Source: Sphingomonas ginsenosidimutans
GTDB lineage: Bacteria; Pseudomonadota; Alphaproteobacteria; Sphingomonadales; Sphingomonadaceae
Direction: 5' to 3'
Length of the DNA stretch: 64,000 nucleotides
Assembly (NCBI RefSeq): GCF_002374835.1
Contig: NZ_NWVD01000004.1
Coordinates: forward strand, 62,001-126,000
Below, in pieces: positions 36,875-45,944 of this stretch. Position 1 is the stretch's first letter. Each line of letters starts with the position of its first letter. The notes below the pieces were generated by a model, which did no database searches, was not told the origin of the DNA, and was given only the letters and a program-made list of their open reading frames with translations. A program made the translations under genes and the position numbers.

Positions 36875-38926
36875 TCAGTTGGCCGCGCCGGCGTTCTTGT
36901 AGACGCCGCGGTGGTCGATTGCCTTGGCACCGAAGACGAGCCGGCCCTTGATCTCGATCCCGTCGACCTCGAACCCCTGACGTTCCTCGGTCTGCAACCC
37001 TTCGTAGCCGGCCAGGTGCGCGGTCTCGATCGTGTCGATCGGCTGCGCGTTGGGATCGGCGGCGAGGTAGAAGCTGTAGTCGAGGATCCGCGGCTCGACC
37101 GTCACGGCGAGGTTGCGGTTGTACTCGGGATTGATCTTACCGCTCTCGTTCGCCGTGAAATTCGGCGACGTGAACTGGTTGGCCTGCTGCTCGCGCAGCG
37201 GACCGACGACCAGGCTGGCCGGGGTCGCCGCGGTGAAGCGGCCCTTCGGCGTGCGCTGCGTGCGCATCGCGGTGCGACCGGCCTGCAGCGAATCGATGTT
37301 GATGACGCTGCCCGCCGGGGCGAGGTTGCCGTGGTTCGCATGGAACAGCGGCACGCCGTCGGCCATCAGCGGGTTGCTCAGCAGGATCGCGTAGACGACG
37401 TCGCCTTCGACCTGCGCGGCTTCCTGACCCATCGCCTGCGGGATGCGGTCGAACGCGCCCAGGTCGTCGTTGATGATCGTCTCCCACGACAGCGGGATGA
37501 TCTGACCCCACTTGCCGACGGTGTACGTCTCCGCGGAATCGCCGACCGTGGCGTACTGGTATTCGGCACCCTCGGCCACCTGCTGCATCGCGGAGATGTC
37601 GGACAGCGCGACACGGCTGACCGGGCGGAAATCCGGCACGGTGGTCGGGCGGCAGAAGCTGCCGAAGGTGCGCGGCGCCAGCTCGTAGGCTCGGCGCAGG
37701 GTCCGGCTGACGGTGTTGGCGAGCACCGCGGGGAAGTCGCCGGTGGTGTGTTGCCCGGCGTTGCGCGGCTGGCGATAGCGGAACACCGCCTGGGCGACCT
37801 GCGGATCGCTCATGTTGCGGGTGCTGACGCCCGTCGCGTCGAGGAAGTCGCGCGCCAGAACGATCAGGCGCCGGCCGGCGAAGCCGCGCGCATCCGCGGT
37901 CAGCTCGTTGCGCGGGTTCGCGCGGTTGGCGATCGCGCAGCTCATCGCATCCACTCGCGCCTGGAACTGCGCGGCCGGAATGGTCGCCGGCGAATAGTTG
38001 GTGATCGTCGGCGCGGCCGTGGCGATCTGGTCGATGATGCGGGTGCGGGCATCCTCGATCGTGACACCCTCGTTGACCAGTGTGTCCGCGAACGCGGCGT
38101 CGAGGCGCGCGCGGGCCACCTCGTTGCGGATGGTCGTGGCGCGGGTGCGCTCGGCGACGATCGCGGCGTTTGCGACGTCGGCCATGTTGGTCGGCTGGGT
38201 GACCGCGGGCGCCGGGGCCGGCGCCGGGGCCGGGGCGGGCGTGTGGGTCGGGGTCGGCGTCGGCGTCGGCGTCGGGGCGGGCGTCGGGTTCGGCGCCGGC
38301 TCGTTCTCGGGATCCATCTTTGTCTCCGTGGTGGTGGCGGCAGGCGCCGGGTTGCTCGTCGCGCTGTTCGCGATGAGGGGGTGCGACGGCACCGCGCGGA
38401 ACCCGAACCGGCTGGGGTCCAGCAGGTTGGTCGCGGTCGATGCGCCGGCGATCTCGTCGATGAATTTCAGGGCCAGCGCCTCGTCGGCGCTCATCCACGT
38501 CTCGGCATCGAGCAGCGGGTTCAGCTGCTCGGGGGACATGCCGGTACGCTCGGCGTAGATCCCGACGATCTGGTCCTGGATGAAGTCCAGCCGTTCGGCG
38601 ACGCGGCGCAGCTCGCCGGCGTCGCCATACGTGCCGTCCGACGGCTTGTGGATCATCATGACGGCGTTTTCGGCCATGAGGATGCGGTCGCCCGCCATCG
38701 CGATCACGCTGGCGATCGACCCGGCGATGCCGTCGACGTGGACGATGACCTGTCGCGGCGACGATTTCAGCGCGTGGTGGATGGCCAGGCCGTCGAACAC
38801 CAGCCCGCCCAGCGAATTGATGCGCAGGTGAATGTCGTCCGTCGCCGCGCCGATCGCGGTGACCAGCGACGCCGCGTCAAGGCCGTCGCAGGTGTCACCC
38901 ACGACGCCGTAGAGCAGAATTTCCAT
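36875..38926 (-). CDS. ClpP-like prohead protease fused to major capsid protein
   Basis: In 683 residues the N-terminal 185 form a ClpP/S49-type protease: GIAGSIASVIAM with the catalytic Ser, and MIHKPS with the catalytic His. A Pro/Thr/Ala-rich linker follows (about 203-240), then a helical scaffold-like stretch, and from about residue 370 a Mu-type major capsid domain (QRTPKGRFTAATPASLVVGP; PNFTANESGKINPEYN). The protease presumably releases the capsid part during head maturation. The frame is continuous, so the fusion is real. Confidence 0.9.
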   Translation of the reverse strand: MEILLYGVVGDTCDGLDAASLVTAIGAATDDIHLRINSLGGLVFDGLAIHHALKSSPRQVIVHVDGIAGSIASVIAMAGDRILMAENAVMMIHKPSDGTYGDAGELRRVAERLDFIQDQIVGIYAERTGMSPEQLNPLLDAETWMSADEALALKFIDEIAGASTATNLLDPSRFGFRAVPSHPLIANSATSNPAPAATTTETKMDPENEPAPNPTPAPTPTPTPTPTHTPAPAPAPAPAPAVTQPTNMADVANAAIVAERTRATTIRNEVARARLDAAFADTLVNEGVTIEDARTRIIDQIATAAPTITNYSPATIPAAQFQARVDAMSCAIANRANPRNELTADARGFAGRRLIVLARDFLDATGVSTRNMSDPQVAQAVFRYRQPRNAGQHTTGDFPAVLANTVSRTLRRAYELAPRTFGSFCRPTTVPDFRPVSRVALSDISAMQQVAEGAEYQYATVGDSAETYTVGKWGQIIPLSWETIINDDLGAFDRIPQAMGQEAAQVEGDVVYAILLSNPLMADGVPLFHANHGNLAPAGSVINIDSLQAGRTAMRTQRTPKGRFTAATPASLVVGPLREQQANQFTSPNFTANESGKINPEYNRNLAVTVEPRILDYSFYLAADPNAQPIDTIETAHLAGYEGLQTEERQGFEVDGIEIKGRLVFGAKAIDHRGVYKNAGAAN
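38205..38310 (-). repeat. Low-complexity Pro/Thr/Ala linker, GTCGGC-type repeats
   Basis: Tandem GTCGGC and GGGGCC-like hexamers encode alternating Pro-Thr and Pro-Ala residues between the protease and capsid parts. G-runs on the plus strand could form quadruplexes. The repeat unit is a multiple of three, so length changes keep the frame. Confidence 0.7.
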
Positions 38927-38929
38927 CGG

Positions 38930-40420
38930 TCAGTCCTTCTTGGGCTGAGTGCCGGCGGTCGGCTGCATCGCATTGCCGACCTGCGTGACCTTTCGGGGGT
39001 CGCAATCGAAGACGAGGCCGAGCGCATCGGCCTTCGCCGCAAACCGCGCCCAGGCAGCAAGCACCGTGTCGGGATCCTCCCCGCGTTCGCGGATCGCGGT
39101 CTCGGGGTCCATCAGGCCGGAGCGGACGAGGTCGCGGAGCGCCGGCCCCTCGGTCGAAAGGTCCAGCATCGGCCGCGCCGGCGGGGTCCAGAGCATCGTG
39201 CAGCCGGTCGTGTCGCGACCCATCAGCTGCGCGGCACGGAAGAACCAGGCGCCGATCGGCTCGCAGAACTGCGGGATCAGCATGTTCCACGTCCAGCTGT
39301 CGAGCTGGCGGTTGTACTGGATCCGCCCCATCCGGCCGGACGAGTAATTCACGCCCTCGAGGTCGCCGAAGATATCGTAGGGCAGGTTCATGCCGGTCGC
39401 GAACGTGCGAACCGAGATCTTCGAGAACTCAGCATAGCCCTCGACGCCAGGCGGGTTCGCGAACTTGATGTCGGTCCCGTAGGGCAGATCTTCGATCAGG
39501 CCCGGCTCGATGAAATCGGCGCGCTCGGCCTCGTCGGCCGCATCGTCCAGGCTCTCTGGGGAGCCGATGCGGAACACCGCCCAGCTGGATGCCACCTTCT
39601 GTCGCAGCAACTGCGCATCCTGATAGTCGCGGAAATCCTGCATCGGCAGGATGACTGGTGCGAACCAGCTGGCGCCATGCTGCTGGCCCGGCCGATCGGC
39701 CCGGAAGACATGTACGATATCGCGCGCCGGGATCGGGTTCGAGGTCGGGCTGCGAAGTGCCACCGATCCGGGGTGCTGCGGGAACAGCCAGTATGCCTCC
39801 CGGTTGCCGATCCGGTCGAACTGGATGCCCGAAACATACATGCCGGCATCGAACACCCCGTTGCGCGTGGCATCGAGATAGTCCGGCTCCAGCATCTGGA
39901 TTTGGAACGGAACGGGCAGGCCGTCGCGGGCGAAGCGCGCGCGATTGCGCGCCAGCACGGCCCCGCTCTCCACGACCGTCCGCGCCGCCTGCAGCTGAAG
40001 GCCGTAGATGTTCTGGCGTCCGTCGGCATCGCACGCCGTGCTTTCTAGATGCTCGCGCGCCAGCGCGGTCAACTCGGCATCCGGCGCGCCATTGCGCAGC
40101 ACCTGAAAGGTGATGCCGGTGCCGACAATGTCAGTCGAGATCGCGCTGACCGCCCGCTCGGCATACGGGTTGTTGCGCACCATGTCGCGCGCGGTCTGTG
40201 CCAGAACCGCCGCGGCGCCCTGAAGCTCGTAATTGGCGTCGCGTCCGGTTCGCCGCCAACCCTGCGTCCGGCGCGAATGGCTCGCCCCATCGTACTGCGC
40301 GCGGATACCGCGCAGCGCCGATCGCTGCGTCTCCGCTTTCTCCAGCCGGAGCAGCGCCTCCGCGCGCGCCGCCGCCTGGACAGGCGCCGCTCGCCGGTAG
40401 AGATCACCGAGCCAGCCCAT
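38930..40420 (-). CDS. Portal protein, lambda gpB family
   Basis: The 496-residue protein begins MGWLGDLYRRAAPVQ and contains ARDMVRNNPYAERAVSAI, DIVHVFRADRPGQQHGASWF, LPYGTDIKFANPPG and FGDLEGVNYSSGRMG, all hallmarks of lambda-type portals. It forms the dodecameric DNA gate. ATGA overlap with the gpW gene decides the start. Confidence 0.93.
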   Translation of the reverse strand: MGWLGDLYRRAAPVQAAARAEALLRLEKAETQRSALRGIRAQYDGASHSRRTQGWRRTGRDANYELQGAAAVLAQTARDMVRNNPYAERAVSAISTDIVGTGITFQVLRNGAPDAELTALAREHLESTACDADGRQNIYGLQLQAARTVVESGAVLARNRARFARDGLPVPFQIQMLEPDYLDATRNGVFDAGMYVSGIQFDRIGNREAYWLFPQHPGSVALRSPTSNPIPARDIVHVFRADRPGQQHGASWFAPVILPMQDFRDYQDAQLLRQKVASSWAVFRIGSPESLDDAADEAERADFIEPGLIEDLPYGTDIKFANPPGVEGYAEFSKISVRTFATGMNLPYDIFGDLEGVNYSSGRMGRIQYNRQLDSWTWNMLIPQFCEPIGAWFFRAAQLMGRDTTGCTMLWTPPARPMLDLSTEGPALRDLVRSGLMDPETAIRERGEDPDTVLAAWARFAAKADALGLVFDCDPRKVTQVGNAMQPTAGTQPKKD

Positions 40421-40632
40421 CAGCAGCCGTTCCGCCACGCCGGCGTCCGCCGGCGCGATCGCGGCCCGCCGCCGGCGCCGGTCGCCAACGCATCCATGAT
40501 GCGCTGTTCGGCCTTCAGCATCGCCTCGGCCGACTGGTACGCGATCTCGCGGCCGTCGGCGTAGCGGACCTTCATGATGCCGCTCGCGATCGCCGCGCGG
40601 ATCGTGTCGAGGTCGGTCTGCGTGAACGCCAT
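40420..40632 (-). CDS. Head-tail joining protein, gpW family
   Basis: The 70-residue protein MAFTQTDLDTIRAAIASGIM continues with VRYADGREIAYQSAEAMLKA, the typical gpW pattern. It docks below the portal. It is overlapped on both sides by terminase and portal genes. Confidence 0.88.
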   Translation of the reverse strand: MAFTQTDLDTIRAAIASGIMKVRYADGREIAYQSAEAMLKAEQRIMDALATGAGGGPRSRRRTPAWRNGC

Positions 40633-42695
40633 CAGCGCCGCCCTCCCAAATGGCTGCCCCGGGGTTTGCCGGTCAGCGGATTGATCTTCGGCTTCGATCT
40701 GGCCTGCGCCGGCTTCGGCGCCGCCGGGCGCGTTGACGCAGGTACCTGAGCGGTCGTGGCGGGCGCGGCTTCAGGTACCCGGCGCCGATCGGCGCCGCGC
40801 TGCTGCGCCCATCGCGCGTCGCTCCACCGATCGACGCCCAGGCTGATCGCGACCGCGCGGGCGTAGACGGCGTTGTCCAGCGCCTCGTTGCGCGGCCGGC
40901 TCTGCTGCCATTCGCGCTTCAGCCTGCCGGTGCGCTTGTTCCGGGTGACCGCCAGATACTCGGCGACCAGCTGCTTGATCCATTCATCGCCGGTGCCATC
41001 CGGCAGGAAGACATAGCCGTCGGGATACGGCTCGCCGTCGACCGGCCGTTCCAGCGACAGGTCGCCGTACAGCTCGGTCTTCAGCATTGACGTGCCGATG
41101 TCCCACTTGCGCACGCCGCGCGGGAGCTTCCGGCCATTGATCGTGACGTCCATCCACGTCGGGCCGGTGATCGGCTGCGCGGCGCTGAGCGATTCCCGTC
41201 CCTTCAGCGCCATCGCCAGCCCGGCATGGCGCCGGCACCAGGCGTAGACGTACATGGTGTTCTCGCCGTCGCCGCTGTCGACGCCGACCCGCGTCAGGCG
41301 CATCGGCCGCCCGTCCGCGGAAATCCATTCGCGTGCGACCTGCTCGTCCAGCTTCGCCCAGGTCGCGGGATCGGCGATCGATCCTTCCACCTCGACATGC
41401 TCGACGAGCGCGCGCTGCCGGCGCGGGCCGAACGCCCAGACGTCCATCTCGATACGGCCACCGCCGCCGCGCTGGACGTCGCACGACCCGACCAGCAGAC
41501 CGGCCCATTCGGGCGGGGTGCCGATCGCCATGCTGGTCTCCCGCCGGTCGTACAGCCGCTGCCAGTCGGGCGCTTCGCCCTTTTCGACCCACGTTTCGCC
41601 CAGCGCGGTGTTGACCCAGGTCTTGTACGTTTCCGGGTTGCCGCGCTTCTCGAGGAAGTCCTTCACCGTCTGCGACAGCTTCACCCACGGCGAATAAGCC
41701 TCCCAGATGTGGAAGCCCGCGATCCCGGTGAACGGCGCGGTCGCGCGCCACTCGCCCAGGCGGACCGCACGGTGCCGATCGGCGTCGGTCCACTTGGCGT
41801 CGCAGTGCGCGCAACGGTAATGCGCGGTGTCGGGCCGGTGCGTGCCGGCCTTGGTCTTCTCCCACCTGACCTGTGACCACGTCAGCACCTGCACGGTGCC
41901 GCACGAGTGGCACGGCACGAAGAACCGCCGCTTGTCGGACAGCTCCCACTTCGCCTCGACGGCGCAGCTGCCCGCGATCCCGGGCGTCGAACCGGCGAAG
42001 CGCCGCCGGTTCCAGAAATTGTTCGTCCGCTTGTACGCGAGGCTGAGCGGATCACCCTCGGTCCCGGCCGATGCCGGATATCGGCCCAGCTCGTCGGCGA
42101 TGACGATGCGGATCGGCCGCGATGCCAGCGACGACGGGCTGTTCGCCCCGGCGATCGTCAGCCGGCCACCGGCGAACGTCTTGTGCAGGACCGTGTTGCC
42201 ACTGTCCCGCGCCTTCGCCGTCGAAAGCTTCGCGGCCAGGCACGGCGTATCGCGCACCATAGGCGCGAGCCGATCCTTCGACCACGTCTCCGCCATCTCC
42301 AGCGTCGGCTGAAGGACGAGGATCGGCGACGGATCCTGGTCGATGTAATAACCGACCAGGTTGTTGATGATCTCGGTCCACCCGACCTGGGCGGACTTGA
42401 TGACGATGACCTCTTCGACCAGCGGGTCCGCGCCGGCGTCCATGATCCCGCGCTGGAATTCCGCGCGGGAGGTATCCCATCTACCCGGTTCGGCGCTTGC
42501 CTCGGCGCTGAGGAACCTCTTCTGATCCGCCCACTGGCTCGGCAGCAGCCGCGGCGGGGGCGTCAGCACCGGCCACCAGCTCGCCGCCGCCGCCGCAATC
42601 GGCTGGCTCGCCACCAGGTGCAGCGCCATCGCCGCCGCCAGCGCCCGCTTCTTCAACCCCGATCTGGGTCGCGGCAAGCTCGGCAAGCGCTTCAT
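40632..42695 (-). CDS. Terminase large subunit, GpA family
   Basis: The roughly 687-residue protein has SEASAEPGRWDTSRAEFQRG, the ATP-binding segment IKSAQVGWTE (a lambda-like variant Walker A with Trp where many relatives have Lys), Walker B region IADELGRYP, a zinc-ribbon CHSCG/CAHC pair, and the nuclease part VGVDSGDGENTMYVYAW. It packages DNA into proheads. The ATG at 42695 has GGAG 7 nt upstream but implies a 215-nt overlap with the small subunit gene; ATG 42629 is an alternative. Confidence 0.92.
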   Translation of the reverse strand: MKRLPSLPRPRSGLKKRALAAAMALHLVASQPIAAAAASWWPVLTPPPRLLPSQWADQKRFLSAEASAEPGRWDTSRAEFQRGIMDAGADPLVEEVIVIKSAQVGWTEIINNLVGYYIDQDPSPILVLQPTLEMAETWSKDRLAPMVRDTPCLAAKLSTAKARDSGNTVLHKTFAGGRLTIAGANSPSSLASRPIRIVIADELGRYPASAGTEGDPLSLAYKRTNNFWNRRRFAGSTPGIAGSCAVEAKWELSDKRRFFVPCHSCGTVQVLTWSQVRWEKTKAGTHRPDTAHYRCAHCDAKWTDADRHRAVRLGEWRATAPFTGIAGFHIWEAYSPWVKLSQTVKDFLEKRGNPETYKTWVNTALGETWVEKGEAPDWQRLYDRRETSMAIGTPPEWAGLLVGSCDVQRGGGGRIEMDVWAFGPRRQRALVEHVEVEGSIADPATWAKLDEQVAREWISADGRPMRLTRVGVDSGDGENTMYVYAWCRRHAGLAMALKGRESLSAAQPITGPTWMDVTINGRKLPRGVRKWDIGTSMLKTELYGDLSLERPVDGEPYPDGYVFLPDGTGDEWIKQLVAEYLAVTRNKRTGRLKREWQQSRPRNEALDNAVYARAVAISLGVDRWSDARWAQQRGADRRRVPEAAPATTAQVPASTRPAAPKPAQARSKPKINPLTGKPRGSHLGGRR

Positions 42696-43104
42696 GCACA
42701 AGCTCCGTGATCGTCTCCTCGATCTCGACCGCGGAGGCCATCGCGACGACGCGCGGCGCGACCTTGCTGGCGATCGACAGGAGCCGGGAGCGAACCCGGG
42801 CGAAGGCGGACTGCACCGCCGCGGTGACCAGCGTGCGCGGCAGCAGCTCGTTCTTCAGCTGCGCGGTCAGTATCTCCTCCCGCTCGGCTTTCGCCGCCTC
42901 CCGCCGCGCCTTCGCCGCGTCGATCGGCTTCAGCTTTCCGGCCGGCGCCGCCGTGATGCTCGTCCAGGCCGCGACAAACTCCGCCAGCGTCGCGCCGTCG
43001 CCGGGCAGCTCGCCTTTCGCGCGCAGATCCGAAATCCAGCGGCTGGACTTGCCGAACAGGCCCGCCACTTCACTCAGCGTCGGCCTGTAACCCGCCAGAT
43101 CCAT
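42481..43104 (-). CDS. Terminase small subunit, Nu1-like
   Basis: Starting at MDLAGYRPTLSEVAGLFGKS (ATG 43104; a GTG lies 45 nt upstream) the 207-residue protein has an N-terminal winged helix for cos recognition (SRWISDLRAKGELPG), a long charged helix (DAAKARREAAKAEREEILT) and a Gly/Ala-rich tail. It lies directly before the large subunit gene, with which it shares about 215 nt. It directs the packaging complex to the DNA site. Confidence 0.78.
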   Translation of the reverse strand: MDLAGYRPTLSEVAGLFGKSSRWISDLRAKGELPGDGATLAEFVAAWTSITAAPAGKLKPIDAAKARREAAKAEREEILTAQLKNELLPRTLVTAAVQSAFARVRSRLLSIASKVAPRVVAMASAVEIEETITELVHEALAELAATQIGVEEAGAGGGDGAAPGGEPADCGGGGELVAGADAPAAAAAEPVGGSEEVPQRRGKRRTG

Positions 43105-43262
43105 GGGTTTTCGCCCCCCATGATGATGAAGTGCAGATTTTCCCCACACCTAGCGCGAAGCCGCGCCATCGCCCCCCGCATACGGCCCTCGGCCGGGAGG
43201 ACCCATCGGGTGGGGGGGGTGGTGTGTTGCCTCGGCGCCACACCCCCCGGGGGGGCGGGGGG
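43105..43262. other. Non-coding gap before terS, candidate cos/packaging region
   Basis: This about 158-bp gap is the only clear space in this stretch and lies just upstream of the small terminase gene, where lambda-type phages keep cos. It holds runs of 7-8 G, the palindrome CCCCCCGGGGGG (43243-43254) and GGTGTG/CACACC arms around 43220-43246. The cut site cannot be seen directly. Confidence 0.4.
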
Positions 43263-43730
43263 TCAGGGGGCGGCGGTGACGACAGCCGGGTCGACCGAGG
43301 GCACCTCGCCTGCGATCGGCGTCAAGTCGGCGTTGACGCCGGCCTGGGGACGATCCAGCAGGGCGCGGTAGTGGAGCTGCTGCCGCAACTCATAGCCCAT
43401 CAGCGGCCAGACCTGACGCACCGCATCCTCGTAAGCGAGCTTGTGGCCAAGCTCGGCGTCGAAGTTGGCGGCCGACGCCGGCGCCGACTTTCCGATGATC
43501 GTATAGCCATTGCGGAGGGTGACGATGACGATCGTTAGCACGTCGTGGCTGGCGGGCGTGTCCTGCAGCAACGTACCGCGGCGTCGCTCAGACGGGATCT
43601 CCGCGACCGCCGCCGCCGTAAAGCCGACAACGTGGGCGATGTTCGCCTCGATGTCCGAGAGGGAAACACGCGGAGCCGTGCGCCCCTCGGCACACTCCGC
43701 CTCCGTGGCGGCCAGACTACTGGTGGTCAT
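43263..43730 (-). CDS. Gp49-like phage protein
   Basis: The 155-residue protein contains TLRNGYTIIGKSAPASAANF, DAELGHKLAYEDAVRQVWPL and MGYELRQQL, the consensus of the Phage_gp49_66 family, whose function is unknown. It lies upstream of the terminase genes in the same direction. Confidence 0.75.
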   Translation of the reverse strand: MTTSSLAATEAECAEGRTAPRVSLSDIEANIAHVVGFTAAAVAEIPSERRRGTLLQDTPASHDVLTIVIVTLRNGYTIIGKSAPASAANFDAELGHKLAYEDAVRQVWPLMGYELRQQLHYRALLDRPQAGVNADLTPIAGEVPSVDPAVVTAAP

Positions 43731-43741
43731 GAAGATCTCCC

Positions 43742-44380
43742 TTAGACAGCGGCGATGTCTATCGACACCGCCCGCCAGGCGGCCGCCGGCGTGTCGCGCT
43801 CGTAGAACCGCAGGTAGCTGCGCGACCCGATCACGCGGATGCTGTCGCGGATCGCGTCCATGGCCCGCTGCCAGCGCGCGTCGGCGATCTCAACGCGCAG
43901 GAGCATGAACAGCTCGGTCCGGTTGATCTGCCCCTGCTTCTCGACCGAGAACGCCCGGGTGACCAGCGCCCGCAACTCGGCGCCGCTGCCCGCCGCCCAC
44001 TCCGACAGGCATTCGTCGATCAGCGCCTTCGCCGCCTGCAGCTCGGGGCCGAACTCCACCAGGTCGGCGACCTGCAGCATCACCTTGCGGCACCCGTCGA
44101 ACGTGGTGAGGGTGACGTTGCCCTTCTTGCCGCCGACCGAGGCGCCATAGTCCTGCGCCACCAGCGCCTGGAAGCCGGCGATATGGTCGAAGGTGCCGGC
44201 CTTGAACTCCCGGATCACGGCGGAGATGCGGGCCGCCTCGGTCAACACGCGGTCGACCGTCTCGTCCATCAGGAGGTCGGCGGCCTTCACGGTCGACAGC
44301 GGCACCAGCGCGCCCTTGGCGTCGCGCAGGTAGGGTGACCCACCGACGTCGATCGCCCGGGGGTGCTGACGGTCGGTCAT
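43742..44380 (-). CDS. DUF3164 protein (Mu-like)
   Basis: The 212-residue protein has the DUF3164 pattern: VGGSPYLRDAKGALVPLSTV, KAADLLMDETVDRVL, GGKKGNVTLTTFDGCRKVML and KQGQINRTELFMLLRVEI, ending RFYERDTPAAAWRAV. In Mu and relatives this early protein sits with gam and other DNA-metabolism genes; its role is unknown. The start overlaps a small gene upstream. Confidence 0.82.
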   Translation of the reverse strand: MTDRQHPRAIDVGGSPYLRDAKGALVPLSTVKAADLLMDETVDRVLTEAARISAVIREFKAGTFDHIAGFQALVAQDYGASVGGKKGNVTLTTFDGCRKVMLQVADLVEFGPELQAAKALIDECLSEWAAGSGAELRALVTRAFSVEKQGQINRTELFMLLRVEIADARWQRAMDAIRDSIRVIGSRSYLRFYERDTPAAAWRAVSIDIAAV

Positions 44381-44508
44381 GCGCGCTTCCTTTCGCGGCG
44401 GCGCAACCGCCGCTCGATCTCGCGGATCATGCTGACCGGCACCCCGACCAGCGCGCTATCCGGGTGACCGGCGTTGGCGATCCGGTGCAGCGCGTCGAGG
44501 TCGATCAC
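44377..44508 (-). CDS. Small basic protein, 43 aa
   Basis: A GTG-initiated frame overlaps the preceding stop (GTGA) and ends overlapping the DUF3164 ATG (ATGA). It reads MIDLDALHRIANAGHPDSAL and VSMIREIERRLRRRERKRA. The two tight overlaps argue that it is translated. Function unknown. Confidence 0.6.
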   Translation of the reverse strand: MIDLDALHRIANAGHPDSALVGVPVSMIREIERRLRRRERKRA

Positions 44509-44798
44509 CAGAGGCCGCCTTCTTCGGTGATGAGCAGCGGCGGATTGCGCGGTACGCTCCGGCCCCGGAACACCGCGCGCAGGTCGGAGGCCAGCAGCTG
44601 CGCCGCCTCTTCGAGCGCGTCGTAATCGCGCTGGGAAAGCGGGGCCAGCCGCGCCCGGTAGGTCAGCTGGTCGAACCGCGATGTGAGGCGTTCGAGCTGA
44701 TCGGCTACGGTCGGGCGCGGCTGGCTGGTCGCACGCGGCGTTGCGGCACGGGCCGTGCGACCAAGCTGGCGGGGAGGATTAAGCATCGCGTGCGGCAT
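44505..44798 (-). CDS. Hypothetical protein, 97 aa
   Basis: ATG 44798 follows GGGGAGG. The product reads MPHAMLNPPRQLGRTARAAT, then a helical part (VADQLERLTSRFDQLTYRAR) and DYDALEEAAQLLASDLRAVF. No family is recognised. Belongs to the same leftward group as DUF3164. Confidence 0.55.
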   Translation of the reverse strand: MPHAMLNPPRQLGRTARAATPRATSQPRPTVADQLERLTSRFDQLTYRARLAPLSQRDYDALEEAAQLLASDLRAVFRGRSVPRNPPLLITEEGGLW

Positions 44799-44933
44799 GT
44801 GGCCTCCCCGAAACGGCGACGCCCGCGGCCCCCGGGGGTGGGGCAGCGGGCGCCGGGCGCAGCTGTGGCGGGGTCGTTTGTGCCGGTTGCGTGACCGCTT
44901 TTCGACGTGACCTTGTGGGCACTGCCCCAAAGG

Positions 44934-45551
44934 TCACCCCCGGCCCCACCGATCCAGCGCCGCGACGAGGATCCCGCGCGCCCGGCGATTGGACAGGCGC
45001 CAGCGCCGCGCGGCGACGGTCACGCCCATGTCGTCGACGATGATCGCCAGGAGCATCGCCGCGTGCGGCGCCACGGCCCCGCGCCAGGCGGTGTACTGGC
45101 GCTCCAGGATCACGCGGCCGATCCGCTCGGCCGAGGCGGCGTCCGGCCCGCCGCCCGTGCTGCGCGGCTCCAGCTTCGCGGTCCGCACGGCGACATCGGC
45201 GACGGTCTGCGCGTGTGCGGTCGCGATCCGCTCGGCCGCCGCCAGCTGGTGCGCGTCGATCGCGCCGGTCGCGTGCAGCCGCGCCAGCGCGCCCTCGCGC
45301 CGCGCCGACCGCACGGCGAATTCCAGCGTCTCCGGCGTGCCCGCCTTGCCGCGCCATTCCTCGCGCAACGCGACCCGCTCCTCGATGCCGGGCGCCAGCC
45401 GCTTGCCGCGCTCGCGCAGGATCTCCTTCTGCGCCTTCCACTCCTGCTTGGAGACGCCCTTGGGCTTGCGCGGGATCGCAGGCGCCGGCCGCGGTGCGTC
45501 GAGGACCAGGTGCGCGACGCGCTGCGCCTCGCGCTCGGATGTCGTGAACAT
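44934..45551 (-). CDS. Candidate RinA/ArpU-like late regulator
   Basis: The 205-residue protein is rich in charged helices (KQEWKAQKEILRERGKRLAP) and ends in a sigma-region-4-like helix-turn-helix: GVTVAARRWRLSNRRARGIL then VAALDRWG. Proteins of this size and design just upstream of packaging genes often switch on late transcription. This role is an inference; no family match was confirmed. Confidence 0.55.
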   Translation of the reverse strand: MFTTSEREAQRVAHLVLDAPRPAPAIPRKPKGVSKQEWKAQKEILRERGKRLAPGIEERVALREEWRGKAGTPETLEFAVRSARREGALARLHATGAIDAHQLAAAERIATAHAQTVADVAVRTAKLEPRSTGGGPDAASAERIGRVILERQYTAWRGAVAPHAAMLLAIIVDDMGVTVAARRWRLSNRRARGILVAALDRWGRG

Positions 45552-45566
45552 GCTGTAACCCCCGGA

Positions 45567-45944
45567 TCAATCAGGATCGGGGATATGCTCCAGGACGGCG
45601 ACGAGCGGCAGCTGACCTTGTGGGAACGGGACCAGCGCATCGCGATCGACCACCCAGCCCTCGCTGCGCAATTTCTCCAGGACGAGCTGCTCGAACAGCC
45701 CCGGCACGGTGATCGCCCGCTGCGCGCCGGCCGCGCGCTCGATCGACTTGTCGACGGCCAGTTGATGGACCAGCGCCTTGGCGCGCGTCAGGCTGACGCC
45801 CAGCGCCGCCGCGATCTCGCCGATCGACGGGCTGTGCCCCGTCCGCCGGATGTGAGCGACGATGACGGCGAGCGCCTGCTGCTTGCGGCTTGGCGCCGCC
45901 GGCACCGCGATCGCGACTGGTGGTGTGTGTGGCGCCACGGCCAT
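45567..45944 (-). CDS. LexA-N-like winged-helix regulator
   Basis: The 125-residue product contains KQQALAVIVAHIRRTGHSPS, IGEIAAALGVSLTRAKALVH and QLAVDKSIERAAGAQRAITV, the LexA N-terminal DNA-binding pattern, without a peptidase domain. Earlier in-frame starts (45974, 46058) are possible. It precedes the candidate late regulator by 15 nt and may control it. Confidence 0.65.
   Translation of the reverse strand: MAVAPHTPPVAIAVPAAPSRKQQALAVIVAHIRRTGHSPSIGEIAAALGVSLTRAKALVHQLAVDKSIERAAGAQRAITVPGLFEQLVLEKLRSEGWVVDRDALVPFPQGQLPLVAVLEHIPDPD

Noticed and set aside
36911..40048. A 1045-codon plus-strand frame opposite the capsid and portal genes
   Set aside because: Shadow frame rich in Arg, Gly, Asp and Val; the minus strand carries the recognised capsid and portal proteins.
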